Shown here: positions 11,189 to 22,371 of the stretch, one piece after another | How positions within the stretch are numbered: position 1 is the first letter of the stretch | Layout of the letters: every line of letters begins with the position of its first letter | Assembly (NCBI RefSeq): GCF_023856365.1 | Contig: NC_064536.1 | Location: forward strand, 36,014,776 to 36,078,775 | Reading direction: 5' to 3' | From: Brienomyrus brachyistius | Lineage: Eukaryota; Chordata; Actinopteri; Osteoglossiformes; Mormyridae | Length of the DNA: 64,000 bases | Notes under the pieces: generated by a model | What the model was told of the DNA's origin: nothing | The model's input: only the letters and a program-made list of their open reading frames with translations | Databases searched by the model: none | Position numbers and translations under genes: made by a program

Positions 11189-11385
11189 TCACACACCTGC
11201 TTCTTCCATCATCTCATAAACACTGTTTTTCCCAGAGGCAGCATTAACCACAGCATGTTCAGATGGTCCTGGACCAGGCAGATTATTATCTCTTTGCCGA
11301 TTACACAGTCTTCTGATGAACACAGCCACTATTGCAGCCTGCGGAATCAACACAAGTGCCACGATCACCACCAGTGAAGACGCCC
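11189..11385 (-). CDS. Ig-superfamily receptor, exon 4: membrane segment and tail
   Basis: The exon starts after a good acceptor (CTCTCTGCAG, exon from 11385) and ends with TGA at 11189. It encodes a hydrophobic segment (SSLVVIVALVLIPQAAIVAV), a basic stop-transfer (FIRRLCNRQR) and a short cytoplasmic tail with SVYEMMEEAGV. YEMM fits the YxxM pattern that binds the p85 subunit of PI3-kinase in CD28-type receptors. The phase-1 start joins exon 3 exactly, and the four coding exons sum to 606 nt with no frame break. The protein is a single-pass membrane receptor. Its family within the Ig superfamily is not certain. Confidence 0.78.
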
Positions 11386-12081
11386 CTGCAGAGAGCAAAG
11401 AGATCAACAAGTGCCCAGACACATTTTCACACAGACACTCGATCCTCAGTGTAAAATGTCACTGAAGCAGCCAGTAGAGCCACATCACCGAGCCGACAGT
11501 CTGACCCCTTTCTGCAGCTGTTACAGACCCCCCTCAGGGGTACAACAGCAGGCCCCCTGGGGCTCAGATACACACCCTTAAGCACCCTGCCCACTGGGCC
11601 CTTAACAACCAGTTTAACACAGTATCACTCATAATATGCTAAACGCTAATAGCGCAGGAAGGCCAGGCTGTGAGTGTGTATCTGTGGGCACTGGGGGGCG
11701 CTGCATCACCAGTGTGACCCTCTGACAGCTTCACCCTCAGCTGATGGGTCAGATTCCGTGTTGTCATTCGTTTGACTGATGAGACCATTTAATCCCGGCA
11801 AAAACAATCAACTGGAGTAATTTTGTACAAATTCTGGTGATGACACAGTTATTATTACTAAGCACCAGCATGTAAATAAACATTAAGAATCCACCATGAG
11901 AGGTAGGTAGGTACTGTAGGTAGGTGTGTAAGTTTAATGTCATGTTAGCGTCTGTCTCATGGTAAGAACTAGGTTCAATCAATAACTATTCATACAGAGA
12001 TAGGAAGCAGATAAATTGGATACAGACAGCAGCTTCTACACTGGGGCAGAAGCATGTTTATCACACAGGGTATAAACTCAC

Positions 12082-12132
12082 CTAGATGATCTCTTTCGCG
12101 CTGTATGACCTTACATACTGGATCTTGTGATC
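12082..12132 (-). CDS. Ig-superfamily receptor, exon 3: stalk
   Basis: This is a 51-nt exon between TTTTCCCTCCAG and CTAG|GTGAGT. In phase 1 it reads SQDPVCKVIQRERDHL, a short juxtamembrane stalk with one Cys that could pair two chains. It was found from its splice sites and phase rather than from an open frame. The phase agrees with exons 2 and 4, which makes chance unlikely. From 11386 to 12081 I see only intron sequence. Confidence 0.68.
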   Translation of the reverse strand, partial: DHKIQYVRSYSAKEII

Positions 12133-12427
12133 CTGGAGGGAAAAAATAAATAAAATCAGCAGATCCTGTGTGAATTCTGGTGCCAGTTTATTCCTGTTTG
12201 TACCAAACCCTGTCATACAGCCATGATCTCTGAACACTAGCAATGTGTTTCCATGCTGCTCACACATGTACATTAGGGAGCCTGTAACATCCCATCATAT
12301 TCATATCACTTAATAACCACGTGCTATGCCATTAGCCCAGATGCACCACACACCACATTGATAGTGAACGCGTGGTCATGAACATGGCAAAAGAGAGGAA
12401 AGCCGTCAGGAAAATTACCGGGGTTAC

Positions 12428-12472
12428 AGCCTCGTTTACATTAAATAAACCTGTACAGACCTCCAGGAGGGG
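12428..12472. repeat. Minisatellite unit split by an LTR element (left part)
   Basis: AGCCTCGTTTACATTAAATA plus about 25 bp more recurs at about 21914 and 21966. The LTR element at 12478-21908 was inserted inside this short tandem array, between GTAAC duplications. Confidence 0.65.
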
Positions 12473-12477
12473 GTAAC

Positions 12478-12802
12478 TGTGACACCCTGCTGATCAGACC
12501 CTCCTGCCTCCTCCTTGGTGTGGCCCTAACAAGCCACATCTGTTAATCATCTGTCCTACCTCCAGCCCTCGTGTGATTCATTCCAGCTGCCTGTTTGATC
12601 CCTTGTTAGCCCTGCTTATAAGTGTTTCCTTGTCTTGTGTTATTTCCGTTACTGTCTCCCAGTTTTGTGTACCGTAGCCTGCCCCTTTTGATCCACCGCG
12701 ATCCTGTTTTGTTTCTAGTTCTGTTAAGTTTGTCCCAATAACCCTCCTTTGTTTGCCCTGATTCCTGCTCTCACACCTTCCGTTCCGCCCTGCATCATGA
12801 CA
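12478..12802 (+). repeat. 5' LTR of the pol-less element
   Basis: It has a TGTGACACC start and a CATCATGACA end. It shares long blocks with the 3' LTR (TGGTGTGGCCCTAA, GTTAGCCCTG, TGTGTTATTTCC, TTGTCCCAATAA). AATAA-type sequence lies near its 3' part. Confidence 0.78.
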
Positions 12803-14430
12803 GAACTCCGCAAGCTGCTCAGCAGTATTCCCACGCAGCCTCTCGCTCTCTGTGTCCCAGCATGCTTGCTCTCCCCGGTCACCAGCCTCCGATCTCCACC
12901 TGATTCTCCGGTCCTGACACCTTGGTGGTTTGTGGACAACTCCCTCATTGACCCAATGAGTCATAGTGTCCTGGAGGTGCCCAAGGAGGAGGATCCCGGG
13001 AAATTCTCTGGCATGAGGATTGCTCCTCAGGTGTGGACACTGTACTGGACTTCATACTGTGGCGGATGAAATGCTAAAGCTGCTTCTCCCAGAACCCTTA
13101 GGGTCCAACAGGGTCGGGTTAGCTGCAAACCCATCCGCTATCTCCCCACATCTGGAAAATCCTGCCTTGTTTATGTTCCTGGCTTCAGGTATAGCAAGAG
13201 ACATCACTCCTCCCGCTGGTTCCCTGTAGCCGCCCAACGACTCCCCGAAATTCTCCATTGGCTCCCGTCATTGAAAGCATGGATATTGGCTGCATCCACA
13301 CCAGAGCCTGTCTTTCTTGGGCAAACATTCCCCCAGTATGACCCCAAGCTCATTCCACCCATTGTTGCTGCTCCCTCGCCCAACCCAAGGGAGATCCCCA
13401 TTGAACCTGTCCCAGTCCCACCCGTGTTCTTCAAGCCCGACATTGCTACTGCGGGGATCCAGGAAAGGCCACCGCTGCTGCACCCAGCCCAGGAGAGGAC
13501 TTCCTCACCGTTCAAGCCTCCCAGCCCAGAGATGGCCATTCAGCCTGCATTTGCAGTACCTGATGGAGGTAAGGTCTTCGTCTGTCCCCTGGTGCCCAGC
13601 CTAGAGAGGGCCTCTTAGTCCATGCTCTTGACTCAAAGATGATCTTAATATTCTGCCTATCTCCGGATGTCCATGTTCTGTTATGCCGGGCTCTGGATGT
13701 CTGGATTGCTCTGCTAGCCCCTAGATGTCCGTTCCGATCAGACTTTGCTCCCGGCTCTGCATACTCCAGACTCTAAGCCCAGGAGAGGCTGCTACCACAC
13801 CCTCCGCAGAAGAGGTCGTGTCAGACCCTGGTGACGACCCCGCTGTACCTGTAAAGCCTGTCTGTATCCCCAGAGTCCAACCTTGCCTCACCCACACCCC
13901 CAGCACAGTGGACTGAGCCGCCTGGTGTCCCAACTTGGTCCAGCCTGCTGCCTGGTGTCTGGGCTCGGTCCTGCCCTGCTCACCTCAAGGTGTCCTGAAT
14001 CAGCCCTGTTCGCCTAAAGGTCCCTCTGCTCCTTCCGCACAGTCACCATTCATCTCATAAGCTCCTGCAGAGTCTCCCACTGTCGTCCAGATACCCCCTG
14101 CTGTCCTCGGATGGCCGCTGGCATCCACCTCGTCTGTGCCTCCTGGGGTCTCTCTAGCACCAGCCTCGTCAGCACCTCCTGGCATTCCTCTGGCACCCAC
14201 CTCTTCACTCCTTAGTCCCTCATTGGTGCCTACCTCGATGTGGCTGGTTACCACCCGAGCTCCCACCTCGCTGCCCTCGGAAGTCCTATTGCCGCCTGCT
14301 TTGCCACATGATCTCCCATTGGTGCCTGAGGTTGCGCTTGCACCTGCCTCGACCGCCACTCGCTGCCAGCCCTGCGCCTGAACTCCTGGCCGCTGCCAGC
14401 TGAGGAGTGGACCTGGAGAACGCTCTACTA
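12803..14430 (+). other. Interior of the pol-less element, degenerate proline-rich region
   Basis: Several short plus-strand frames (12797-13069, 13271-13618, 14136-14381) give Pro/Ser-rich peptides. The first starts MTELRKLLSS right at the LTR end, as a gag might. No zinc knuckle or catalytic motif is seen. I treat it as a decayed gag-like or spacer sequence. Confidence 0.4.
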
Positions 14431-14436
14431 GAGGAC

Positions 14437-14510
14437 TTAATACCAGGTGTGAACAGTGCCTAGCATGCATCCTGGGTGATCCGATCACAAGTGGACAGCG
14501 CTAAATACTC
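14437..14510. repeat. Left copy of an inverted repeat pair
   Basis: It contains CATGCATCCTGGGTGATCCG and continues to GCGCTAAATAC, about 44 bp in all. The same core occurs in reverse complement at about 21087-21137. Both also carry CCAGGTGTGAAC nearby. They may be ends of one DNA transposon or two MITE copies in opposite directions. Confidence 0.55.
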
Positions 14511-14884
14511 ATATATACATACATCCTCATTAAACATCCAAACGGTATTTCACATGTGATTTATGTTAGAAATCAAGTCAGTGTAGAATGGGCCACTGTG
14601 TACTAAACTGCGTTGTGAGCAGCAACACATCTTTTTCCCTACAACATCAAGAAATAATTTTCAGTCTGCTGTGAAGTTCATATTAGACTGTCGCAACCGA
14701 TTCGCATGGAAATGTTGTCAAAGTGCATATCATTAATGTTCCACGCAAATTTGGGAAAAATAAATTGTGTAAGAAGTGATTTATTAAAGATGTTTTGAAA
14801 TGTGCATAGATCATATAATTAATGCGCACTTTGATCAAGCTTCCTTATTTATGTCAAAGCTTATCCACGTTTTATAGATAAATT

Positions 14885-15540
14885 GGTAAAACATGCAGAG
14901 CCAGAGGAGTGAGAGTAAGAGGAGGACAGGGAGGAAGAGGAAGGCCAAGGAACGTGATCTCTGATGAGATCAAAGCCACTTTGGTTGACCATGTGGTTAA
15001 CCATGGTCTAACAATGAGGGAGGCTGGGCAAAGAGAGTTGAAGTCCCTGGCCAGCGTGGTGGGAACATAACAATGTGTGCAGCAATTACCAAGCATGGTG
15101 TCATCTATCACCATGCTACCCTTGGCCGCTACAACACTGCCCATCTGATCACATTCCTGGAAATCCTACACAACACACTCATTCCACCAGATCAGATAGA
15201 TGGCCCAGAGCAGCTCAGGTATGTTGTCATTTGGGACAACATAAGTTTCCACCGGGCTGCTCCATATTCTCCATTCCTCAATCCTATTGAGGATTTTTTT
15301 TCTACATGGAGATGGAAAGTGTATGACCGAAATCCACACACACGTATACCCCTTCTCCAAGCTATGGAAGATGCATGTGGAGATATGGCAGTTGATGCTT
15401 TTCATGGCTGGATTCGCCATGCTAGGCGATATTTCCCCCGCTGCTTGGCCAGGGCAAACATTGCTTGTCATGTGGATGAGGTGCTGTGGTCAGACCAAAA
15501 CAGAAGAGAGGATGTATTTTTTTTTGTTTTGTAACTGTAT
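14885..15540 (+). pseudogene. IS630-like (Tc1/mariner superfamily) transposase relic
   Basis: The frame 15073-15534 reads a DDE_3-type core: YVVIWDNISFHRAAP with the catalytic Asp, directly joined to YSPFLNPIEDFFSTWRWKVYDR with the catalytic Glu. Upstream, in broken frames, 14935-15020 resembles the N-terminal helix-turn-helix (VISDEIKATLVDHVVN-like). The part that should hold the first Asp, and the loop before YSPFLNP, are missing, so at least two internal deletions occurred. It is inactive. Confidence 0.75.
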
Positions 15541-15750
15541 ACAGTAAATTCTTGGAATATAAATTCAAAAAAAGGCTTACAGTAAGTCACTATGATGAAT
15601 GGAGAAGAAGTGGTCATAGTGTTTTACATTAAGCACATCAGTAATCAACTGGTTCTTATAAATGTATATTCATAAGAACATAAGAACATAAGAACTATAC
15701 AAACGAGAGGAGGCCATTCGGCCCATCAAGCTCGCTTGGGGAGAACTAAA

Positions 15751-18618
15751 CTAATAGCTCAGAGTCGTTAAAATCTTATCTAGCTCTGATTTAAAGGAAC
15801 CCAAGGATTCAGCTTGCACTACATTATCAGGAAGGCTATTCCATACTCTGACTACACGCTGCGTAAAGAAGTGCTTCCTTAAATCCAGCTTGAAATGTTC
15901 TCCCGCTAATTTCCACCTATGGCCACGAGTTCGTGTATTTAAACTAATGCTGAAGTAACTATTTGGTTGAACAGCATCCAAACCTGTTAGAATCTTATAT
16001 ACCTGGATCATGTCCCCCCTCAATCTCCTTTGCTTGAGACTGAACAGATTTAGCTCAAGTAACCGTTCCTCGTATGACATTCCTCTAAGACCAGGAATCA
16101 TTTTTGTGGCCCTACGCTGCACCTTTTCTAAGGCCACAATGTCCTTTTTAAGATATGGTGACCAAACCTGCACACAATATTCTAGGTGAGGTCTCACCAA
16201 GGAATTGTATAATCTTAGCATTACCTCCCTTGACTTATACTCCACACACCTGGAGATATACCCCAACATCCTATTGGCCTTTTTTATTGCTTCCCCACAC
16301 TGGCGAGAATGGGACATGGAAGCATCAACATACACACCAAGGTCTTTCTCATGATCAGCTACCTTTATTTCAGTGACACCCATGAAATACCTGTACTTTA
16401 TATTTCTGCTCCCTAGATGGAGTACCTTACATTTATCGACGTTAAATTTCATCTGCCAGGTATCGGCCCAGTCACTAATTAAATCAAGATCCCGCTGTAG
16501 CTGCTGAGCCACTAATTCAGTATCTGCTACACCACCCACCTTGGTGTCATCTGCAAATTTCACCAGTTTACTGTATATATTGGTATCCATATCATTTATG
16601 TAAATTAGGAACAATAGTGGTCCTAAAATCGAACCCTGCGGTACCCCACTATGAACGCAAGCCCACTGTGACATTGTGCCTCTTATAACTACTCGCTGTT
16701 TCCTATCTGTTAACCAGTTATCAATCCAGGTCGCTACGGTACCTAAAATACCAGTCGCTTTGAGTTTAAGTAGGAGCCTCTTGTGGGGGACAACATCAAA
16801 AGCCTTTTGGAAATCTAAGTAGATGACATCATAGGCCTTCTTATCATCAACTTCCTGAGTAGCTTCCTCAAAAAACTCCAACAGATTTGTTAAACAGGAT
16901 CTACCTCTCCTAAATCCATGCTGGCTATCCCGCAAAATGTTATTGGAGTCCAGGTAATCTATCATTTTCTCTTTGATTAAAGCCTCCATAACTTTACCAG
17001 TTATACAAGTTAGACTGATTGGCCTATAGTTAGACAAATTACTTCTATCCCCTTTTTTGAAAATAGGCGTTATGAAGGCGTGCTTCCAATCAGAAGGTAC
17101 CACACCTTCAGATAAGGATTTTTGAAACAGTAAAGTTAAGGGTCGGCAAATAATATCCCTCATCTCTTTTAACACTATAGGTAAGATGCCATCAGGGCCC
17201 TGTGATTTATTTATTTTGAGCTTAGCTAGGCTTTGCAAAACATCTGCTTCAGTTATATATATATTAGCTATAGACAATGCTGGATAGGTAATAACTGGTA
17301 AATTACTAAGGTCCTCAACAGTGAATACCCGTGCAAAACTATCATTGAACTCATTTGCTATATCAATGTCGTTTACTATTATAAGACCCTTACTATCCTG
17401 CAGATTAGTAATTTCAGGTTTTAGAGCTCTTTTAGAGTTAAAATACTGGAAGAAACTTTTAACGTCATCCTTATCTTCCAATGCAACCATCCTTTCGACA
17501 TTTCTTTTAGCTCATCTAATATCATTTTTTAACTCAGCCTGTAGACTTAGATATTCCTGCTTAATTCTGTCATCATCAGTTATTTTCCATTGCTGGAACA
17601 AAGCCCTTTTCCTCCTTACTTTATGCTTTATTTCCCTAGTAAACCACCTAGGTTGCAATTTCCTAGATTTATTCTTGCTGGAAACAGGTATGAAGTCCTC
17701 TTGCACTTGCAATAATGTGCTTTTAAAAAATTCCCAGGCCTCTTCAACAGTTTTGTTATTTAACTCCATCCAGTTCACAGTTTCTAGTTTTAGTCTCATA
17801 CACTTAAAGTCAGCCTTCCTAACATTATATATTTTTGATTTGGACTTAGCTCTTCGAACACTAAACTTAACCTCAAATTTGACCATGTTATGATCGCTAC
17901 TGTCAAGTGGTTCTAAAACGTCTAATTTACCAATCCTGTCCTGGTTATTAGAGAGAACAAGATCAAGAATGGCATCTCCCCTGGTAGGGGTGTTAACAAA
18001 CTGAGTAAAAAAACAATCCTGTACTAATTCCACCATTTCCAGTTCATTTTCTGAAGAGCCAGTGACAATGTCCCACTGCATTCCTGGTAGATTAAAATCA
18101 CCCATAACTACCACATCATTTTTATTGCTCATAGTCCTAATCTCACTGTATAACAATCTGCTTTCCTCAGCAGCTATATTAGGTGTTCTGTAACAAACAC
18201 CGACAATTAGGCTATTTGAGTTTTTAGCATCTAATTTTACCCATATTGCTTCCATAGTTTTATTTATATCAGTAAGTTCCCTTGCCTGCAAGTTTTCCTT
18301 TACATATACTGCAACACCACCTCCCTTTTTTCCTATACGATCCTTACGGAACAACGTGTAACCATCCATATTATATTCTTGTCCATCCTTTTCACTCAAC
18401 CACGTTTCAGTTATTCCTATAATATCATAAGAGTCCGATGAGATAAAAGCCTCTAAATCATGAATTTTATTCCTAATACTTCTGGCGTTTAAATACAGAC
18501 AACAAAGGATAGGCCTATTACGGTGCCCACTTACAATATGATTATTTGGGGCTTTCCGTTTCCCCCCACTGACATAGTTAACTAACCTCCCTGCCCCCCC
18601 AGTCCCTAGTTTAAACAT
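15751..18618 (-). pseudogene. CR1 ORF2: endonuclease and reverse transcriptase, one stop
   Basis: The ATG at 18618 sits in the last codons of ORF1 (GAATGTTTAA overlap). The N-terminal apurinic-type endonuclease shows NARSIRNK, GITETWLSE, VVMGDFNLPG and SSDHNMVKF. A TGA at 17509-17511 interrupts a stretch where Trp is likely. Past it the same frame continues with the RT: FKKGDRSNLSNYRPISL, GVPQGSILGPLLFLIYIND and FADDTKVGG, then the CR1 C-terminal domain ending LDKILTTLSY. One point mutation separates this copy from a complete ORF2 of about 955 aa. Confidence 0.88.
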
Positions 18619-19151
18619 TCCTCAACGACTCTACACATACGCCTCCCCAATACACTGGTTCCCCTCTGGTTCAGGTGCAACCCATCCGGCTTGAACAGGT
18701 CCCACCTGTTCCAGAAGGTCCTCCAATGCCCCATAAACCTAAACCCCTCTTTCCTACACCATCCTTTTAGCCACGCATTTAATTTCCTTATCTCAGCTAA
18801 CTTAGCCTGACTTGCACGTGGCACGGGGAGTATTTCAGAGAATACCATCGTGGACGTTCTGCTTCTAAGCTTATTGGCGACTTCTATAAATTTATCCTGC
18901 AGAACAGCCCTTCTACCCTTGCCTATGTCGTTGGTGCCAACATGCACCACGACAACTGGATCCACCCCAGCTGGGGCCAAAAGCTTATCCACACGATCTG
19001 GAAGGTCTCCTACCTGGGCACCAGGCAGGCAAGACACCGTACGGGACCCTCTATCACGCGTGCACACATAACTGTCTACTCCCCTAATAATGGAATCCCC
19101 CACTACCACAACCTCCCTCTTCCTGGGGGGAGGGGGCTCCTCAGTGCCCAA
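18606..19151 (-). CDS. CR1 ORF1 with SGNH/GDSL esterase domain
   Basis: These 181 aa carry the blocks of an SGNH hydrolase: VVVVGDSIIRG (nucleophile Ser), VVVHVGTNDIG (block III with Asn), and a C-terminal DGLHLNQRG with the Asp-x-x-His pair. Esterase domains are known in ORF1 of CR1-like LINEs; their role in retrotransposition is thought to involve lipid or membrane contact but is not settled. The frame is open. The ATG used is the first in frame after a Pro-rich start, but a longer 5' end may have been lost, since the element appears to end at about 19188. ORF1 overlaps the ORF2 start by 13 nt. Confidence 0.82.
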   Translation of the reverse strand: MGTEEPPPPRKREVVVVGDSIIRGVDSYVCTRDRGSRTVSCLPGAQVGDLPDRVDKLLAPAGVDPVVVVHVGTNDIGKGRRAVLQDKFIEVANKLRSRTSTMVFSEILPVPRASQAKLAEIRKLNAWLKGWCRKEGFRFMGHWRTFWNRWDLFKPDGLHLNQRGTSVLGRRMCRVVEECLN

Positions 19152-19390
19152 GGGCCCACCTGCCTCCCCAGTCCGTTCCGGCTCTAATCATATGATGGTT
19201 TGTGTATGTCATTTGAAAACAAAATACCATTTTGAGAACAAATTACATTGTTATGAACGTAAAGTTTCATTTTGCAAGCGAATTGAAGGGTTCTGCCCAT
19301 TGTGTGTGTGTTTTTTGATTTGTGTGTAGAGTTATGACAATATGGGGCATGCTTTCAGAAAATGTGTGTAAACAATTGGGAAAAACTGTA

Positions 19391-20822
19391 AATGCTAGGA
19401 GTATCAGAAACAAAATTTATGATTTAGAGCAGGGGTAGGGAACCTGATCCATGGAGAGCCGTTGTGGGTGCGGGTTTTTGGGATGATCTCTCAGTCAGCC
19501 AATAATAAAGCAGCGATTCTCAACTCCAGTCCTTGGAATCCACTGTTATTGGCCGATTGAGAGGCCATCCCAAAAACCTGCACCCACACCGGCCCTGCAT
19601 GGATCAGGTTCCCTACCCCTGATTAAGAGGCTTTAATTTCATCAGACACTTATGACATTATGGGAATAACTGAAGCATGGATGAGTGACAATGATTGAGA
19701 AGAATATAATATGGATGGTTATACGTTGTTCCGTAGAGACCGGATAGGCAGGAAGGGAGGTGGTGTTGCAGTATACGTAAAAGAAAACTTACAGGCAAGG
19801 GAGCTCACTGATAAAAATAAAAGTACAGAAACTGATGGATAAAACTAGATGATAAAATCTCAAATGGCCTAATTGTTGGTGTTTGTTATAGAGCACATAA
19901 TGTAGCTGCAGAGGAGAGCAGAATGTTATATGGCGATATCAGGATTATGATTAATGAAAATGATGTGGTGGTTATGGGTGATTTTAATTTACCTGGGATA
20001 CAGTTGGGACACAGTCTCTGGCTCTTCTGTAAATGAACTTGAGATGGTGGAATTAGTATAGGATTGGTTTTTTACTCAGTTTGTTAATACCCCTACCAGG
20101 GGAGAAGACCTTGATCTTGTTTTCTCTAATAACCAGGATAGGATTGGAAAATTAGAGGTTTTAGAACCATTGGTAGTGATCATAACATGGATAAATTCGA
20201 TGTCCCACTCTCGCCAGTGTGGGGAAGCAATAAAAAAAAGGCCAATAGGATGTTGGGTTACATCTCTAGGTGTGTGGAGTTTAAGTCAAGGGAGGTGATG
20301 CTACGATTATATAATTCCTTGGTAAGACCTCACCTAGAATATTGTGTGCAGGTTTGGTCACCATACTTTAAGAAGGATATTGCTGCCTTGGAAAGGATGC
20401 AACGTAGGGCTACAAGAATGATTCCTGGTCTAAGAGGTTAGCTGAGCTGAATCTGTTTAGCCTCGAGCAAAGGAGACTAAGGGGGAACATGATACAGGTG
20501 TATAAGATTCTAACAGGTCTGGATGCTGTTCAGCCAAATGGCCATTTCAGTATAAGATTAAGTACTAGAACTCCTGGCCATAAGTGGAAATTAGCAGGAG
20601 AACATTTTTAAATGAATTTGTGGAAGCACTTCATTACACAGCGTGTAGTCAGAGTATGGAACAGCCTTCCTGCTAGTGTAGCGCAAGCTAAAATCCTGGG
20701 TTCCTTTAAATCAGAGCTAGATAAGATTTTAACAACTTTGAGCTATTAGTTAAGTTCTCCTCAAACGAGTTTGATGGGCCGAATGGCCTCCTCTCATTTG
20801 TAAATTTCTTATGTTCTTATGT
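19391..20822 (+). pseudogene. CR1 LINE, internally deleted, plus strand
   Basis: It starts in the endonuclease (resembling NARSIRNKIHDLE), runs through RKDRIGRKGGGVAVYVKE and the GDFNLPG block, then jumps at about 20196 straight to the C-terminal RT region (SHSRQCGEA, RCVEFKSREVMLRLYNSL). It ends with TTCTTATG repeats at about 20805-20822. Many stops and frameshifts show it is older than the 15670 copy. A hAT MITE sits inside it. Confidence 0.83.
19430..19621. mobile_element. hAT-type MITE
   Basis: The 192-bp element has terminal inverted repeats CAGGGGTAGGGAACCTGATC at both ends. It is flanked by 8-bp duplications ATTTAGAG (19422-19429) and ATTAAGAG (19622-19629), one mismatch. No coding capacity. 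Confidence 0.85.
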
Positions 20823-21058
20823 TTATGGAATTATTTAAAAACAAAAGGACGCTTTGATGATTAAAATATTTATGCATTAATTTGATTATAGATACATTTA
20901 TTATGTTTGGAGTATTATGGTGTTTATTACAAACGACTTTGGTGGTTTGTTTACCTCAGAATGTTCGGCAGATTCTACATATGGAAGAGATTTACATGCT
21001 TATTTAAATAAGTTGCAGGAAAGTGAGATCGAATTAAAAACGGTCAGTCGAGATGTGG
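20823..21058. other. Unassigned AT-rich DNA between the CR1 and the inverted-repeat copy
   Basis: No gene is seen. By position it should be the right part of the DNA transposon that the CR1 copies interrupted. Confidence 0.35.
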
Positions 21059-21065
21059 GCGGAGA

Positions 21066-21137
21066 CGCGTGTTAATGCCAGGTGTGAACGGATGTATTTA
21101 GCGCTGTCCACTCGTGATCGGATCACCCAGAATGCAT
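21066..21137. repeat. Right copy of the inverted repeat pair
   Basis: It contains GCCAGGTGTGAAC, GTATTTAGCGCTGTCCAC and GTGATCGGATCACCCAGAAT, the reverse complement of 14437-14510 with few changes. Confidence 0.55.
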
Positions 21138-21568
21138 GTAAATATCAGGTAAGAAACAGGGTCTTGGAATGTGACCCTCTGCATCTTGCCCCGGGTACCA
21201 CTCCATGGGCCACTGCCCCTGTCCAGAACTCAAGCTGCTCTAGTCCGAGGTTCTGGAGAGATTACCAGTGTCGGCGGGGCCCCAAGAATGGGGCAAGCCA
21301 AGACTCTGGGGACACCATTCGCAGCGGGCATTCTTGATCCTGTCCCAGTGTGGTTGCCCCTGCTGTCTTTCGTTGTGCCCCCATTGGTTGTGCAGTGCCC
21401 TGTTGTACCCGGTCTAGTCCTGTGTTCTGTCTGTCTCCTGCCTGTCCAGGGTCTTCCCCCCATTTGGTCTGGTGTCCCAGTCCCATGTGTCTGCCCTGAG
21501 GTTCAGTCCTTTGGGTCCCCTCCTCTTTTCCTCCTTCGTGCCCAGAGAGCACACTTCTTGGAGGGTAC

Positions 21569-21908
21569 TTTCATGCCCTGCCCATCCGACCCTTTTAACT
21601 CCTCCCCGGTGTGGCCCTAAAAAGCCATGCCTGTTAACTGGCTGTCCTACCTCTCGTTACAATGCTTGTGTGGTTTACTCCAGTTGCCTGTTGTTTGATA
21701 TTTTGTTAGCCCTGTTATAAGTGCTTCCAGGCTTGTGTTATTTCCATTATTGACTTTGTGTCTGCCAGTCTTCTGTGCTGTAGCCTCTCCATTTCGATCC
21801 ACTCCGATCTTGTTTTGTTTCTATTTCTGTTAAGTTTGTCCCAATAAACCTCCATTATTTGTCCCAATTCTCGCTCCTCCGTTCTCTGTTTTGCTCCACA
21901 CCATGACA
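21569..21908 (+). repeat. 3' LTR of the pol-less element
   Basis: It matches the 5' LTR at 12478-12802 with substantial divergence. It starts near TTTCATGCCC after a GGAGGGTAC purine stretch and ends CACCATGACA, followed by the GTAAC duplication. It has AATAAA at about 21843. The divergence between the two LTRs implies an old insertion. Confidence 0.75.
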
Positions 21909-21913
21909 GTAAC

Positions 21914-22010
21914 AGCCTCGTTTGCATTAAATAAACCTGCACATACTGCCAGGGGGGGTAAAAGCCTCGTTCACATTAAATAAACCTGCACTGACCTCTA
22001 GGGGGCATCT
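21914..22010. repeat. Minisatellite units (right part)
   Basis: Two tandem units of about 50 bp (AGCCTCGTTTGCATTAAATA plus a following G-rich stretch, and its neighbour at 21966) continue the array seen at 12428 left of the LTR element. Confidence 0.6.
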
Positions 22011-22122
22011 CTGCATCCTCTTGCTTTCCGTCTCCTGCAGACAGAGAGGGACAAAAGCAGCAGAGTCAGTGTGAGCCTGTAACTCAGAGCTGCAGCAGTG
22101 AGTGTGAGATGCAGGGTAGCAG

Positions 22123-22297
22123 CAGAGAGCTGGGGGTCGGGGGATAAAGGCGGCCTGCAGAGAGCTGGGGGCCGGGGGATAAAGGCGGCCTGCAGAGAGC
22201 CGGGGGCCGGGGGATAAAGGCGGCCTGCAGAGAGCTGGGGGCCGGGGGATAAAGGCGGCCTGCAGAGAGCTGGGGGCCGGGGGATAAAGGCGGCTGT
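22123..22297. repeat. 35-bp minisatellite, five copies
   Basis: The unit GAGAGCTGGGGGCCGGGGGA followed by TAAAGGCGGCCTGCA is repeated five times with one or two base changes. It lies in the intron just downstream of the V-set exon. Confidence 0.9.
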
Positions 22298-22371
22298 AGG
22301 AGGCTCTGCCCCACAGAGACGGGTCTCAGGGAGGTTTAAGGGGAAGGGGAACCGGCAGAAGGGTCACTTAC

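Larger units (their letters stand above)
15670..19188 (-). mobile_element. CR1-type LINE, nearly full coding length
   Basis: On the minus strand this carries ORF1 (18606-19151) and ORF2 (15751-18618), and ends in TTCTTATG repeats (15670-15690 on the plus strand), the 3' hallmark of CR1. Only one nonsense codon is visible in ORF2. It is the best preserved of four CR1 copies in the window (others at 3566-4737, 19391-20822 and 26420-27475). It interrupts the IS630-like relic inside the pol-less LTR element. Confidence 0.9.
12478..21908 (+). mobile_element. Pol-less LTR retroelement filling an Ig-gene intron
   Basis: The two ends share an LTR (12478-12802 and about 21569-21908), and the whole is flanked by a perfect 5-bp duplication GTAAC (12473-12477 and 21909-21913). 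No RT, integrase or protease is visible in its own interior, only C-rich, proline-rich broken frames (12803-14430 and 21150-21568). Later insertions (IS630-like, two CR1s, a MITE) lengthen it. It is either a non-autonomous gypsy-like element or one that has lost pol. Confidence 0.78.

Noticed and set aside
14000..14488. 162-codon minus-strand frame
   Set aside because: It is the antisense of a Pro-rich, C-rich region and has no domain or start context; most likely compositional.
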